The position numbers and the translations under genes were made by a program. 13,327 bases of DNA from contig JALOOY010000022.1 of assembly GCA_025454185.1 (NCBI GenBank), forward strand, positions 1 through 13,327. The letters are read 5' to 3'. Below are positions 1 to 7,906 of the stretch, piece by piece. The DNA comes from Thermodesulfobacteriota bacterium (GTDB lineage: Bacteria > Desulfobacterota > RBG-13-43-22). The notes beneath the pieces were generated by a model, which searched no databases, was not told the DNA's origin, and was given only the letters and a program-made list of their open reading frames with translations. Numbering within the stretch: the stretch's first letter is position 1; each line of letters begins with the position of its first letter.

Positions 1-890
1 CTGCCGATGCACACCTGATCCACCCGCAGCCCGGCGAGTTCCTTCAAGGGAACCACATTGTCCGGGCTGAAGGGCTGGGCCGTCAGCGGTTCCAATTGGT
101 TCAGGTCTACTTCGATTTCGTCGTCATAGGGTGCGTCCCGGTCGGCAGAGAGTTCCCGCCATTCTTTTTCCCGCCCCCGGGATTTCAGGAATTCCCGGGT
201 CACGGCGTCGCTGGGGAAGAGGGAAGAGGTGGCCCCCAGTTCGGCCCCCAGGTTGCAGAGGGTGGCCCGCTCGGTCAGGGAAAGCCGGGGCAGGGCCGGT
301 CCGGCGTACTCCATGACCCAGCCCACACCGCCGCGGACGGTCAGACGCCGCAGCAGCTCCAGACCCACGTCCATGGCCGTGACCCAGGGCCGGCGCAGAC
401 GGCCTTTCAGCAGGACCTTTCTGACGCGGGGTTCCGGCAGTTCATAGGGAAATCCGGCCATGGCGGCGGCCACATCCAGGCCGCCGCAGCCCAGGGCCAG
501 CATGGCCATGCCGCCGCAGGTGGGAGTGTGGCTGTCCGAACCCAGCAGGACCTGCCCGGGACGGGCGAAGTTTTCCAGGTGCAGTTGATGGCAGATTCCG
601 TTGCCCGCCGGCGAAAACCAGGCCCCGAAGCGGGCGGCGGCGCTCTGCAGGTAGCGGTGGTCGTCGGGATTGCGGGAATCCACCTGCAGGGTATTGTGGT
701 CCACATAGGAAACGGCCAGCGGCACCCGGACCCGCTTGAGTCCGATGGCCTCGAACTGCAGGTAGACCATGGTCCCGGTAGCGTCCTGGGTCAGCACCTG
801 GTCCACCCGCAAGGGGACGATCCCGGCGGCGCTGCCTCCGGCGGAGGCCCGGTGGTCCGCAACGATTTTTTGAAAGATATTCAAACCCAC
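1..890 (-). CDS. Aconitate hydratase, N-terminal part (cut by window edge)
   Basis: This is the N-terminal 296 residues of an aconitase-superfamily enzyme, which interconverts citrate and isocitrate through cis-aconitate using a [4Fe-4S] cluster. Family marks are DQVLTQDATGT (residues 30-40), YVDHNTLQ (62-69), the substrate-site motif GSDSHTPTCGG (117-127) and ATSSLFPSDAVT (220-231). The last visible residues, VDQVCIG, lead into the usual GSCTN cluster-cysteine motif, so the cluster ligands lie beyond base 1. The DATGT and FPSD wording fits the shorter, single-chain putative aconitase type common in anaerobic bacteria rather than the long AcnA or AcnB forms, as far as I can judge from memory. 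The start is GTG at 888-890, preceded by a strong AGGAGG (minus strand, 898-903) at 7 bp spacing. It lies 90 bp downstream of the histidine kinase on the same strand and may be cotranscribed. Homoaconitase or 3-isopropylmalate dehydratase large subunit is a less likely alternative. Confidence 0.9.
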   Translation of the reverse strand, partial: MGLNIFQKIVADHRASAGGSAAGIVPLRVDQVLTQDATGTMVYLQFEAIGLKRVRVPLAVSYVDHNTLQVDSRNPDDHRYLQSAAARFGAWFSPAGNGICHQLHLENFARPGQVLLGSDSHTPTCGGMAMLALGCGGLDVAAAMAGFPYELPEPRVRKVLLKGRLRRPWVTAMDVGLELLRRLTVRGGVGWVMEYAGPALPRLSLTERATLCNLGAELGATSSLFPSDAVTREFLKSRGREKEWRELSADRDAPYDDEIEVDLNQLEPLTAQPFSPDNVVPLKELAGLRVDQVCIG

Positions 891-980
891 AGAAAGACCT
901 CCTTACCTTGTATGAATCCGAAATCGGTCATTTGGATTTGTTTCGAGTTTCGGATTTCGGGTTTAGCTTGGAACAGTTTT
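891..980. repeat. Low-complexity intergenic patch before the aconitase gene
   Basis: The 90 bp between the kinase stop and the aconitase start are AT-richer than the flanking genes and hold a run of related 6-7 base words (ATTTGG, ATTTGT, TTCGAG, TTTCGG, ATTTCGG) at about 930-960. The word AATCCGAAA at 915-923 is the exact inverse of TTTCGGATT at 948-956, so the stretch can fold with a 9-bp stem and a 24-base loop. The aconitase ribosome-binding site lies at the low end (898-903). No T-run follows the stem on the minus strand, so it is not a convincing terminator. Confidence 0.5.
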
Positions 981-2780
981 TCATTGTTCGGCCAGCGGTA
1001 ACTGGACCGTGATCGTTGTTCCCCGGCCGGACTCGGAATTTACCGTAATGTCCCCGTTGTGGTCCTGGACGATTTTATAGGATACGGCCAGGCCCAAACC
1101 GGTCCCTTTTTTCTTGGTCGTATAAAAAGGCCGGAATAGTTGGGCCAAATTTTCCTGCTCGATGCCCTCGCCCGTATCGGTTATTTCCACCAGGGCCTGC
1201 CCGTTTTCCTGAAAGGTGCGGATGGTCAAACGGCCGCCGCCGGGCATGGCTTCCAGCGCATTTTTGACCAGGTTCAGCAGCACCTGCCTGACCTGACCGG
1301 AGTCGAAAGGGAAATCCGGGAGGCGCGGGTCCAGTCGGGTCTCGCAGCCGATGCGCTTGTCCTGCATGACCGGGCTGAACAGCGCCAGTATTTCCAGAAT
1401 CAGGGGGGCCAGGGCCGAATTCTTTTTCTGGGGTATGCTGGGACGGGTAAAGTCCCGCACCTCGATCAGCATGGTTTCCAGGCGTCCGATTTCCCCGATG
1501 ATCAGCTCCAGTTTATTCTTTTCTTTTTCCGTCAGATTGGGGGAGCGTTTCAACTGCTGGGCCAGGCCGCCCACGGCGATGAGCGGATTTTTTATTTCAT
1601 GGGAGACATGGCTGGCCATGGAGCCCACGGCGGCCAGCCGTTCGGCGTGGATCAATTTTTCCTGGCTTTTTTGGAGCTCCTCGGTCTTGCGCTGCACCTC
1701 GGCGGCCAGAGAGCCGGACCAGCGGTTGGAAATGAACACGAAGAGACCGGTGCCGACGATGATGAGCAACTGAAAGATCCCGATGAGCAGAAACTGCTGG
1801 ATATTGAGGCTGCGGATCAGGCCGGAGACCTCTTCGATGGGCGCTACGAGTGCCACGGACCAGAATTCCTCGGCCACCAGGTCCTTCCTTGGTCCGGACG
1901 CTGCAGGCGTTTCGTAAAAAAGGATCGGCGTATAGGCGATCAATTTCTCCGTCTGGGCCACCCGGTTCCGGTGCCAGCCGCTGACGTAGCGGGAGGTGCC
2001 CTCCATTTTCTGCAGCAGGCTTTCCCGGGTCAGATCATCGATGGCCTTATAGGACAGGTTGGGGTTGCGGGCCTTGCGGACTTCGAAAATGCTCCGGCCC
2101 ACAAATTCCGTCTCGTAATGTTCCAAAAGTATGCCCTGGGGATTGATGACCCAGGCATAACCCGTCTGGCCGGAGACGACGCCGGCGGTGGCATTGCGAG
2201 CCATGCGGATAGCGTCCAGGACCATGACGACCGCCCCCTGCGGGGAACGCTCGGGACCGGTCCCGGAGGGGCCCAAGGGGACCGCCAGGGGCAGGACCCA
2301 ACGGCCGGCCAGCGGCTGGGTCCGGCCGATCCAGATCCGGTCCGGCGCCGGCGGGGCCGGTAGATAGGCTGCCAGCGCCGGCAGGGAGGGTCGTGGAATT
2401 TCATCCGGCTCCCAGCCCGGCTCCTGGATACGCCATAACGGGTTTCCCCGGGGACCCAACACCAGGATGGCCAGGACGTCCCCGGCCCGGATCTGGCGGT
2501 ACTGCGCCAACAGTTTCCGGGCGGCGGCGCCGTTCCCTACCCAGATGTTACGGAGGCCCAGCAGATCGTTCCGCAGGGAATTGGTCTGATTTTGAATATG
2601 GCTGGATATCTTTCGGGCCAGAATGACCTGTTGCTGGTTGAACTGCCGGGTGATGGTCTCCTGGATTTGCCGCGAGGTCGAATAGCCCACCACCCCGATC
2701 AGAACGGTCAAAGCCGCAGCCAGGATCCACATGAAGGGCAAGGATTTTTTCAGCAGGGCCGGGAAGGTGGAGGTCTTCAT
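981..2780 (-). CDS. Membrane-bound Cache-domain sensor histidine kinase
   Basis: A 599-residue sensor kinase that should detect an extracytoplasmic small molecule and phosphorylate an unlinked response regulator. Layout: short cytoplasmic N-terminus, TM helix about 14-34, periplasmic sensor about 35-325, second TM helix about 329-351, a coiled stretch (EVQRKTEELQKSQEKL, 361-376), then HisKA and HATPase. The sensor contains GQTGYAWVINPQGILLEH (204-221) and FVGRSIFE, typical of double-Cache ligand domains. The H-box is SHEIKNPL with phospho-acceptor His394. The N-box is LVKNALEAM (Asn507), G1 is DTGEGI (535-540) and G2 is GTGLGL (559-564), so all catalytic motifs are intact. I see no recognisable HAMP domain after TM2. 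The start codon overlaps the lptG stop as ATGA, so translation is probably coupled. No response regulator is adjacent on this strand. Ligand unknown. Confidence 0.93.
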   Translation of the reverse strand: MKTSTFPALLKKSLPFMWILAAALTVLIGVVGYSTSRQIQETITRQFNQQQVILARKISSHIQNQTNSLRNDLLGLRNIWVGNGAAARKLLAQYRQIRAGDVLAILVLGPRGNPLWRIQEPGWEPDEIPRPSLPALAAYLPAPPAPDRIWIGRTQPLAGRWVLPLAVPLGPSGTGPERSPQGAVVMVLDAIRMARNATAGVVSGQTGYAWVINPQGILLEHYETEFVGRSIFEVRKARNPNLSYKAIDDLTRESLLQKMEGTSRYVSGWHRNRVAQTEKLIAYTPILFYETPAASGPRKDLVAEEFWSVALVAPIEEVSGLIRSLNIQQFLLIGIFQLLIIVGTGLFVFISNRWSGSLAAEVQRKTEELQKSQEKLIHAERLAAVGSMASHVSHEIKNPLIAVGGLAQQLKRSPNLTEKEKNKLELIIGEIGRLETMLIEVRDFTRPSIPQKKNSALAPLILEILALFSPVMQDKRIGCETRLDPRLPDFPFDSGQVRQVLLNLVKNALEAMPGGGRLTIRTFQENGQALVEITDTGEGIEQENLAQLFRPFYTTKKKGTGLGLAVSYKIVQDHNGDITVNSESGRGTTITVQLPLAEQ

Positions 2781-3856
2781 TGTCGGATATTCAGGAGGAG
2801 ATAGGCGCCGATGAGCAGGAAAAGGATATTGGAGGACCAGGCGGCCCAGAAGGCCGGAAAGACGCCGGTCAGGCCGATGGAGCGGGAAAAACCGAAAAAG
2901 ATCCAGTAGAGGAAAGTGACGGCCAGACTGGTCACGATCCCCTGCGCTACGCCGATCCCCTTTTCCTTGCGCAGGGCCATGGAGATGCCGATCAGGGCCA
3001 TGATGATGGATACCACGGGAAAGGCCAGCCGCATCTGCCGCTCGACCCGGTAGGGGGTGGCTTCGTATCCTTCCCGCTGGACCTTGTCGATATAGCCCGT
3101 CAGTTCGCTGAAGGTCATTTCCTCCCCGCTTTTTTCCTTGTAGCGGAAATCTTCGGGGGTCTCGGGCAGGACCAGTGTTTTTTCCTGGAAAGGGCTGCTG
3201 GAGGCATTGTTGCCCCCCTGATAGGTCTGGTAGATGCCGTTGGTAAAATGCCAGCCGTCCTCCTGCCAGTTGGCTCGGAAAGCGTCCAGGCGGGCTTCCA
3301 ACCTGAACTGGGGGTCAAAGAAGTAGAGCGTGGCCGGACCGGACCGCTGGGTGTTAAAATTAAACTGGTCGAAGCTGTAAATGGTCCGGTCGCCCTTGTA
3401 CCAGATCCGCTCGTTGATCAGGACCGCCCGGGGTTCCACCTTCTTGACCTGTATGTTCCAGATCTCCAAAGCCCGGGTGTTGGTCAAGGGAATGAGCCCC
3501 TCTCCCAGAATGAACACGGCCAGGCTGGCCACCATGGCCAGCATCAGAATGGGGGCGGAAATCCGCAGCATACTGATGCCGCTGGATTTAAAGGCGATCA
3601 ACTGGTTGTTCTTCGAAAAAAGGCCGAAGGTCAACTGGGTGCCCATGAGGATGGACACCGGGACCATCTGTTTGATGATCCCGGGGATGATATAGAGGAA
3701 ATAGCGTAAGGTCTGCTCCGGTGCGACGCCGGCGTTGCCGAAGTCGTCGAGCTTTTCCAGTATTTCCACCAGCAGATAGATCAGGACGAAGGTCCCCAGG
3801 CAGATCAGGGTCATCTTGAGAAATTCCCGGGAGACATAATGGGAAATGATTTGCAT
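2777..3856 (-). CDS. lptG: LPS export ABC transporter permease LptG
   Basis: A 359-residue inner-membrane permease of the LptB2FG complex, which extracts lipopolysaccharide from the inner membrane and passes it to the LptC-LptA bridge. Three N-terminal TM helices (about 14-33, 52-80, 98-120), a large periplasmic beta-jellyroll-like region (about 130-265) and three C-terminal TM helices (about 277-295, 303-323, 334-356) give the family topology. The cytoplasmic segment SKNNQLIAFKSSGISMLRI (81-99) is the conserved coupling helix of YjgP/YjgQ permeases. Length is normal. LptG is preferred over LptF on general resemblance, but F/G assignment from sequence alone is not certain. It is the first gene of its minus-strand unit, and no lptF lies beside it, which is unusual. 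The ATG at 3854-3856 has no clear Shine-Dalgarno sequence. Confidence 0.88.
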   Translation of the reverse strand: MQIISHYVSREFLKMTLICLGTFVLIYLLVEILEKLDDFGNAGVAPEQTLRYFLYIIPGIIKQMVPVSILMGTQLTFGLFSKNNQLIAFKSSGISMLRISAPILMLAMVASLAVFILGEGLIPLTNTRALEIWNIQVKKVEPRAVLINERIWYKGDRTIYSFDQFNFNTQRSGPATLYFFDPQFRLEARLDAFRANWQEDGWHFTNGIYQTYQGGNNASSSPFQEKTLVLPETPEDFRYKEKSGEEMTFSELTGYIDKVQREGYEATPYRVERQMRLAFPVVSIIMALIGISMALRKEKGIGVAQGIVTSLAVTFLYWIFFGFSRSIGLTGVFPAFWAAWSSNILFLLIGAYLLLNIRQ

Positions 3857-3957
3857 GCCGAAATACTAAACCAAGGCCTCTTTTATTGTAAATAAAAAAG
3901 GGGGGGTCCGGACGTAAAAGGCTTTAATTTTCCCCCAAATGCTGATAAGAAAAACCT
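3857..3957. promoter_or_regulatory. Divergent intergenic region, lptG / dGTPase gene
   Basis: This 101-bp AT-rich gap separates two outward-facing units and should hold both promoters. On the minus strand TACAAT (revcomp of 3886-3891) resembles a -10 box, but I find no good -35 at 16-18 bp, where there is a run of seven C. On the plus strand no clear -35/-10 pair or sigma54 element is visible. The assignment rests on gene orientation, not on a recognised box. Confidence 0.4.
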
Positions 3958-5001
3958 ATGCCTATCCGGGAAGCCATCGAAGAACGGGAGCGATCCTTTT
4001 TAGCCCCCTGGGCCGCCAGGAGCGCGGCCAGCCAGGGACGAGCCCGGGCGGAAGCGGAATGCGACCTGCGGACCGCTTTTCAACGGGATCGGGACCGCAT
4101 CCTCCACTCCAAGGCCTTTCGCCGCTTGAAGCACAAGACCCAGGTCTTTCTGTCCCCCAGCGGGGACCATTACCGGACCCGTCTGACCCATACGCTGGAA
4201 GTCTCCCAGATCGCCCGTACCGTGGCCCGCTGTCTGCAACTAAACGAGGACTTGAGCGAGGCCATCGCCCTGGGCCATGATCTGGGGCACACCCCCTTCG
4301 GTCACGCCGGGGAAGAGGTGCTGCACGAAATCGTCCCCGGGGGATTTTACCATAATCTGCAGAGTCTGCGCGTGGTGGACTATCTGGAAAAAGGCGGGGC
4401 GGGCCTCAACCTGACCGGTGAGGTCCGGGACGGCATCCTGAAACACTCCAAGGGCAAAGGTGAAATACTGCCCGGGAACAGTGCGGAAATGGCCGCCACC
4501 CTGGAAGGGCGGGTGGTGCGCCTTTCCGACATCATCGCCTACATCAGCCACGACCTGGACGACGCCCTGCGCGGCGGCATCATCCGCCAAGGGGAGATCC
4601 CCGACTATTGCGCCCGCATTCTGGGGGATCGCAGTTCCCAGCGCATCCACACCATGGTGGCCAGCCTGGTCTCCCACAGCCGGGAAAGCCTGCCCGCCGG
4701 GCTGACCATCGGGGCCGAGGTCCTGGAGGCCATGGAGCGCCTGCGCCACTTTCTCTACGAACGGGTCTACGAGGCGGGCCGGGTGCACCATGATTTCACC
4801 AAGGCCCGCAAGGTAATCCGGGAACTCTATGAGGTGCTGCTCGCGGCCCCGGAGGAAATCCGGCGGGAAAGCGGATCGGAAATTGCCGAAGGAAACCTGG
4901 ACCCGCAGCGGGCCTCGGATTTCATCGCCGGCATGACCGACCGCTACGCCCTGCGCCTCTATGAAAAAATCTTTTTGCCCAAACCCTGGGCCGTGCTGTA
5001 G
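3958..5001 (+). CDS. dgt: dGTPase-like HD-domain triphosphohydrolase
   Basis: A 347-residue member of the dGTP triphosphohydrolase family, which removes tripolyphosphate from dNTPs to give the deoxynucleoside and helps control dNTP pools in the cytoplasm. The N-terminal DRILHSKAFRRLKHKTQVF (45-63) and RTRLTHTLEV (73-82) are family signatures. The HD metal ligands are His78, His107-Asp108 in LGHDLGHTPFGHAGE (105-119) and Asp191 in LSDIIAYISHDLDDA (189-203), all present. Length fits the shorter 'dGTPase-like, type 2' proteins rather than the about 500-residue E. coli enzyme, so the nucleotide preference is uncertain. An in-frame TAA at 3946-3948 makes ATG 3958 the first possible ATG. The ribosome-binding site is weak. 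The kinase gene follows after 13 bp, which implies one operon with the two-component pair. Confidence 0.92.
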   Translation: MPIREAIEERERSFLAPWAARSAASQGRARAEAECDLRTAFQRDRDRILHSKAFRRLKHKTQVFLSPSGDHYRTRLTHTLEVSQIARTVARCLQLNEDLSEAIALGHDLGHTPFGHAGEEVLHEIVPGGFYHNLQSLRVVDYLEKGGAGLNLTGEVRDGILKHSKGKGEILPGNSAEMAATLEGRVVRLSDIIAYISHDLDDALRGGIIRQGEIPDYCARILGDRSSQRIHTMVASLVSHSRESLPAGLTIGAEVLEAMERLRHFLYERVYEAGRVHHDFTKARKVIRELYEVLLAAPEEIRRESGSEIAEGNLDPQRASDFIAGMTDRYALRLYEKIFLPKPWAVL

Positions 5002-5014
5002 GGGACCGGCGTCC

Positions 5015-6526
5015 ATGAAACTGGCCCAGATACTGCGGAGCAACCGGACCCCGTTGATCGCCGAGTGGGTCCGGCGGTTGCAGACCGAAGTCAGCCCCCG
5101 CTACAGCCAGCGGCCGACGGAGGAACTTTTCCAGACGGTTTCCCCGGTGTACGACGCCAACCTGGCCGTCGTCTTAAAAAACGATTTTTCCCGGATAGAC
5201 GCCCACATCGAATGGATTACCCGGCTGCGGCTCGAGGGGGGGTTTTCCCTTTCGGAAGTCCAGAACGCCTATGACCTCTATCGAAAAGTGCTGACTCCGA
5301 TTTTGGTGCGGCAGCTCGATCCGGGGGAAATTACCGGCGCCCTGAAAAAAATCGACGCCTGCCTGCTGTACACCATCAAGAGGTTCAGCAATTTCTATCA
5401 GTCGCTCCATGAAAAAGAGATCCGGGAGCATGCGGAGAACCTGAAAAGGGAAGTCGAAAAAAGAACCCGGGAGCTGTCCGAGTCCGAGGGCAAGTACCGG
5501 GTCCTGGTGGAGGAAATCAACGACGGCTATTTCGTCAATCAGCGGGGTCGAATCGTCTTTGCCAACCGGGCCTTTGCCGACCTGCACGGCTACCTGCTGG
5601 AAGAGGTGGTCGGAAAACCCTATATCGATTTCGTGGCCGAGGAATCCCGCCCCCAGGTGGAGAAGCTCTACCGGCAGCGCATGTCCGGTCGCGAAACGGC
5701 CGACCTGTACGTCTATTTCCGCCGCCATCGGAACGGTCGGACGCTGCCTACCGAAAACAAGGTGAAACGCATCCTTTTTCGGGATGGAAACGCCGTGGCC
5801 GGCATCTGCCGGGACATTACCGAACGCATCGAGGCTGAGCGGCGGATTCGGGAATCCGAACGGCTGGCCCACATCGGCCGCCTGACCGCCTCCCTGGCCC
5901 ACGAAATCAGGAATCCCCTGTCTTCGGTCAAGTTGAACAGCCAGATCATCTTGAAAAACATGACCTTCGGCGGCAACGACCAGCGGCGTCTGGAGATCAT
6001 CGTCCAGGAAATTTCCCGCCTGGAACGGATCCTGGATGAGATGCTCGATTTCGCCCGCCCGGTCCGCCTGAACCTCAAAAAGGCCTCCCTGAACACCGTC
6101 CTGGATTCCTGTCTGGAGATCATCGAGGCCCGGGTGAAGGAAAAGACCCTGACCGTACGCAAAGCCTACGGGGCCCGCCTGCCCCGAATCTTGATCGATG
6201 AGGAAAAAATGGAGCAGGCCCTGATCAACATTTTCCTGAACGCCCTGGAGGCCCTGCCTCCGGGCGGGGGCCTGGCCGTGTCCACCAGAGCCCTGCGGGC
6301 GCCCCGACGCCGGCTGCAGGTCGTCATCGACGACGACGGCCCGGGGCTCAGTCCGGACGATCTGCCCTATGTCTTCAATCCCTTCTTCAGCAACAAGAAA
6401 AACGGGACGGGACTGGGCCTTTTCAACGTCAAAAAGGTGATCGAGGCCCACGGCGGGGCCGTGGAAATTGCCTTGTGCCAACCCCGGGGGACCCGGGTGC
6501 GGCTGACCCTACCCTGGGGGGATTAA
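5015..6526 (+). CDS. PAS-domain sensor histidine kinase (NtrB-like), soluble
   Basis: A 503-residue kinase with no membrane segment, so probably cytoplasmic. Residues about 1-130 form an all-helical N-terminal domain that resembles the RsbRD_N (RsbT co-antagonist) sensor fold. This is a tentative reading from its helical pattern and the RTPLIAEWVRRL start. A coiled stretch (132-158) leads to a PAS domain (about 159-270, ending in CRDITERIEAERR). The HisKA H-box is SLAHEIRNPLSSVK with His296. The N-box Asn is Asn409, G1 is DDGPG (440-444) and G2 is GTGLGL (464-469). I chose ATG 5015, after an AGGGG at 5000-5004, over an in-frame ATG at 4961 inside the dGTPase gene. The extra 18 residues from 4961 look unlike protein of this family. 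It ends 3 bp before the regulator gene, so this is its cognate kinase. Confidence 0.93.
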   Translation: MKLAQILRSNRTPLIAEWVRRLQTEVSPRYSQRPTEELFQTVSPVYDANLAVVLKNDFSRIDAHIEWITRLRLEGGFSLSEVQNAYDLYRKVLTPILVRQLDPGEITGALKKIDACLLYTIKRFSNFYQSLHEKEIREHAENLKREVEKRTRELSESEGKYRVLVEEINDGYFVNQRGRIVFANRAFADLHGYLLEEVVGKPYIDFVAEESRPQVEKLYRQRMSGRETADLYVYFRRHRNGRTLPTENKVKRILFRDGNAVAGICRDITERIEAERRIRESERLAHIGRLTASLAHEIRNPLSSVKLNSQIILKNMTFGGNDQRRLEIIVQEISRLERILDEMLDFARPVRLNLKKASLNTVLDSCLEIIEARVKEKTLTVRKAYGARLPRILIDEEKMEQALINIFLNALEALPPGGGLAVSTRALRAPRRRLQVVIDDDGPGLSPDDLPYVFNPFFSNKKNGTGLGLFNVKKVIEAHGGAVEIALCQPRGTRVRLTLPWGD

Positions 6527-6529
6527 ACC

Positions 6530-7906
6530 GTGAAGGGCAAACGGATCCTCATCATCGATGATGAACTCTCCCTCCTGGAATCCCTGGAGATGTACCTCCA
6601 GGAAAAAGGCTACGCCGTGGCCTGCGCCCAGTCGGCGGTTGAAGGTTTGAACCAGTGCCGGCGCTTCGACCCCCAGGTGATCATTCTCGACATCCGCCTC
6701 CCGGATGGAAACGGACTGGAGGTGTTGCGCCAACTGACCCGCCTGGGCCGAAAAAATATCATCATCATTACCGCCTTTCACGACATGGACATGACCATCG
6801 AGGCCATGAAAGGCGGCGCCTTCGAATACCTCCCCAAGCCGATCGACGTAGAAGAACTGGAACAGGCCGTGGCCAAGGCCCTCCAGTCCGTCCGGAGGCC
6901 GGCCGCTTCGCGGAAGCCGGGGCTGGACCGGGAAACGGTCTATGTGCCCGGGAAAGTCATCGGACAGCATACGACCATGAAGGAGATATTCAAGACCGTG
7001 GGCATGCTCTCCGAAAACCGGGTCACGGTGCTGATCGAGGGGGAGACCGGCACCGGGAAGGAATTGATCGCCAAGGCCGTGCATTACAACAGCCGCTACC
7101 GGGAACATCCCTTCCAGGCCATCGACTGCTCCACCATCGTGGGCAACCTGCTGGAAAGCGAATTGTTCGGCCACGAGAAGGGGGCCTTCACGGGGGCCTC
7201 CGGATCGAAGCGGGGCAAGTTCGAATTGGCCGGGCAGGGGACCATTTTTCTGGACGAGATCGGGGAAATTCCCTTTCCACTGCAGGCCAAGATGCTGCGT
7301 TTCCTCCAGGAAAAGGAATTCGAGCGGCTGGGCGGCGAACGTAAACTTACCTCCCGGGCCCGGGTGATTGCCGCCACCAACCGGGACCTGTGGTCCATGG
7401 TCAAACGGGGGGCCTTCCGGGAAGACCTCTATTACCGGCTCAACGTGGCGGTGATCCGGATCCCGCCCTTGCGGGAGCGCAAGACCGACATCCCCCTGCT
7501 GATCGAATACATCCTGGGCAAGATCAACCGCGAATTGGGCACGGGGATCCGCCGGGTAGAGGAAGGCGCCCTGAAACGGATGACCGCCTATTCCTGGCCG
7601 GGAAACGTGCGCGAACTGGAAAACACCCTGACCCAGGCGGCCATCAACACCCGGGGGGAAGTCGTCCTGGAGGAAATGGTCCGGCCCCTGCTCGGAAAAA
7701 ATCCGGCCGGGGACCCCCCGGCCCGGGATGCGGGCGCCCGGGACCAGAGCTTGAAGGATATCGAAAAGGAGCATATCCTGGAGACCTTGCGGCGCACCCG
7801 CTGGCACCTGGGTCAGGCCTGCGCGCTGCTGGGCATTTCCCGCCCCACCTTGCGCAGCAAACTGCGGGAATACGCCCTGAGCCCGCCGCCGCGGCCGGCC
7901 GGGTGA
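6530..7906 (+). CDS. Sigma54-dependent response regulator, NtrC family
   Basis: A 458-residue activator of sigma54 RNA polymerase. The receiver domain (1-120) has the acidic pair Asp10-Asp11, phospho-acceptor Asp54 in ILDIRLPDGNG, Thr81 and Lys103 in LPKPI. The AAA+ domain (about 143-370) has Walker A GETGTGKE (171-178), the sigma54-contacting GAFTGA loop (218-223), Walker B TIFLDEIG (238-245) and the WPGNVREL arginine/sensor-II region (356-363). A Fis-type helix-turn-helix lies at about 407-448 (HLGQACALLGISRPTLRSKL). All motifs are intact, so it should hydrolyse ATP and open sigma54 promoters once phosphorylated. The start is GTG at 6530, with GGGGGGA upstream, 3 bp after the kinase stop. 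A -24/-12 promoter lies 175 bp downstream of its end, before livK, making the liv operon the obvious candidate target. The effector is unknown. Confidence 0.95.
   Translation: MKGKRILIIDDELSLLESLEMYLQEKGYAVACAQSAVEGLNQCRRFDPQVIILDIRLPDGNGLEVLRQLTRLGRKNIIIITAFHDMDMTIEAMKGGAFEYLPKPIDVEELEQAVAKALQSVRRPAASRKPGLDRETVYVPGKVIGQHTTMKEIFKTVGMLSENRVTVLIEGETGTGKELIAKAVHYNSRYREHPFQAIDCSTIVGNLLESELFGHEKGAFTGASGSKRGKFELAGQGTIFLDEIGEIPFPLQAKMLRFLQEKEFERLGGERKLTSRARVIAATNRDLWSMVKRGAFREDLYYRLNVAVIRIPPLRERKTDIPLLIEYILGKINRELGTGIRRVEEGALKRMTAYSWPGNVRELENTLTQAAINTRGEVVLEEMVRPLLGKNPAGDPPARDAGARDQSLKDIEKEHILETLRRTRWHLGQACALLGISRPTLRSKLREYALSPPPRPAG

Noticed and set aside
96..1001. Open frame of 301 codons on the plus strand
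   Set aside because: It lies opposite the aconitase gene, has Gly/Gln/His-rich composition with no domain, and runs into the intergenic repeat; it is a shadow of GC-rich coding DNA.
4961..5014. Longer start for the PAS kinase
   Set aside because: It would overlap the dGTPase gene by 41 bp and add a Pro/Cys-rich tail with no family resemblance; ATG 5015 has a purine-rich site upstream.
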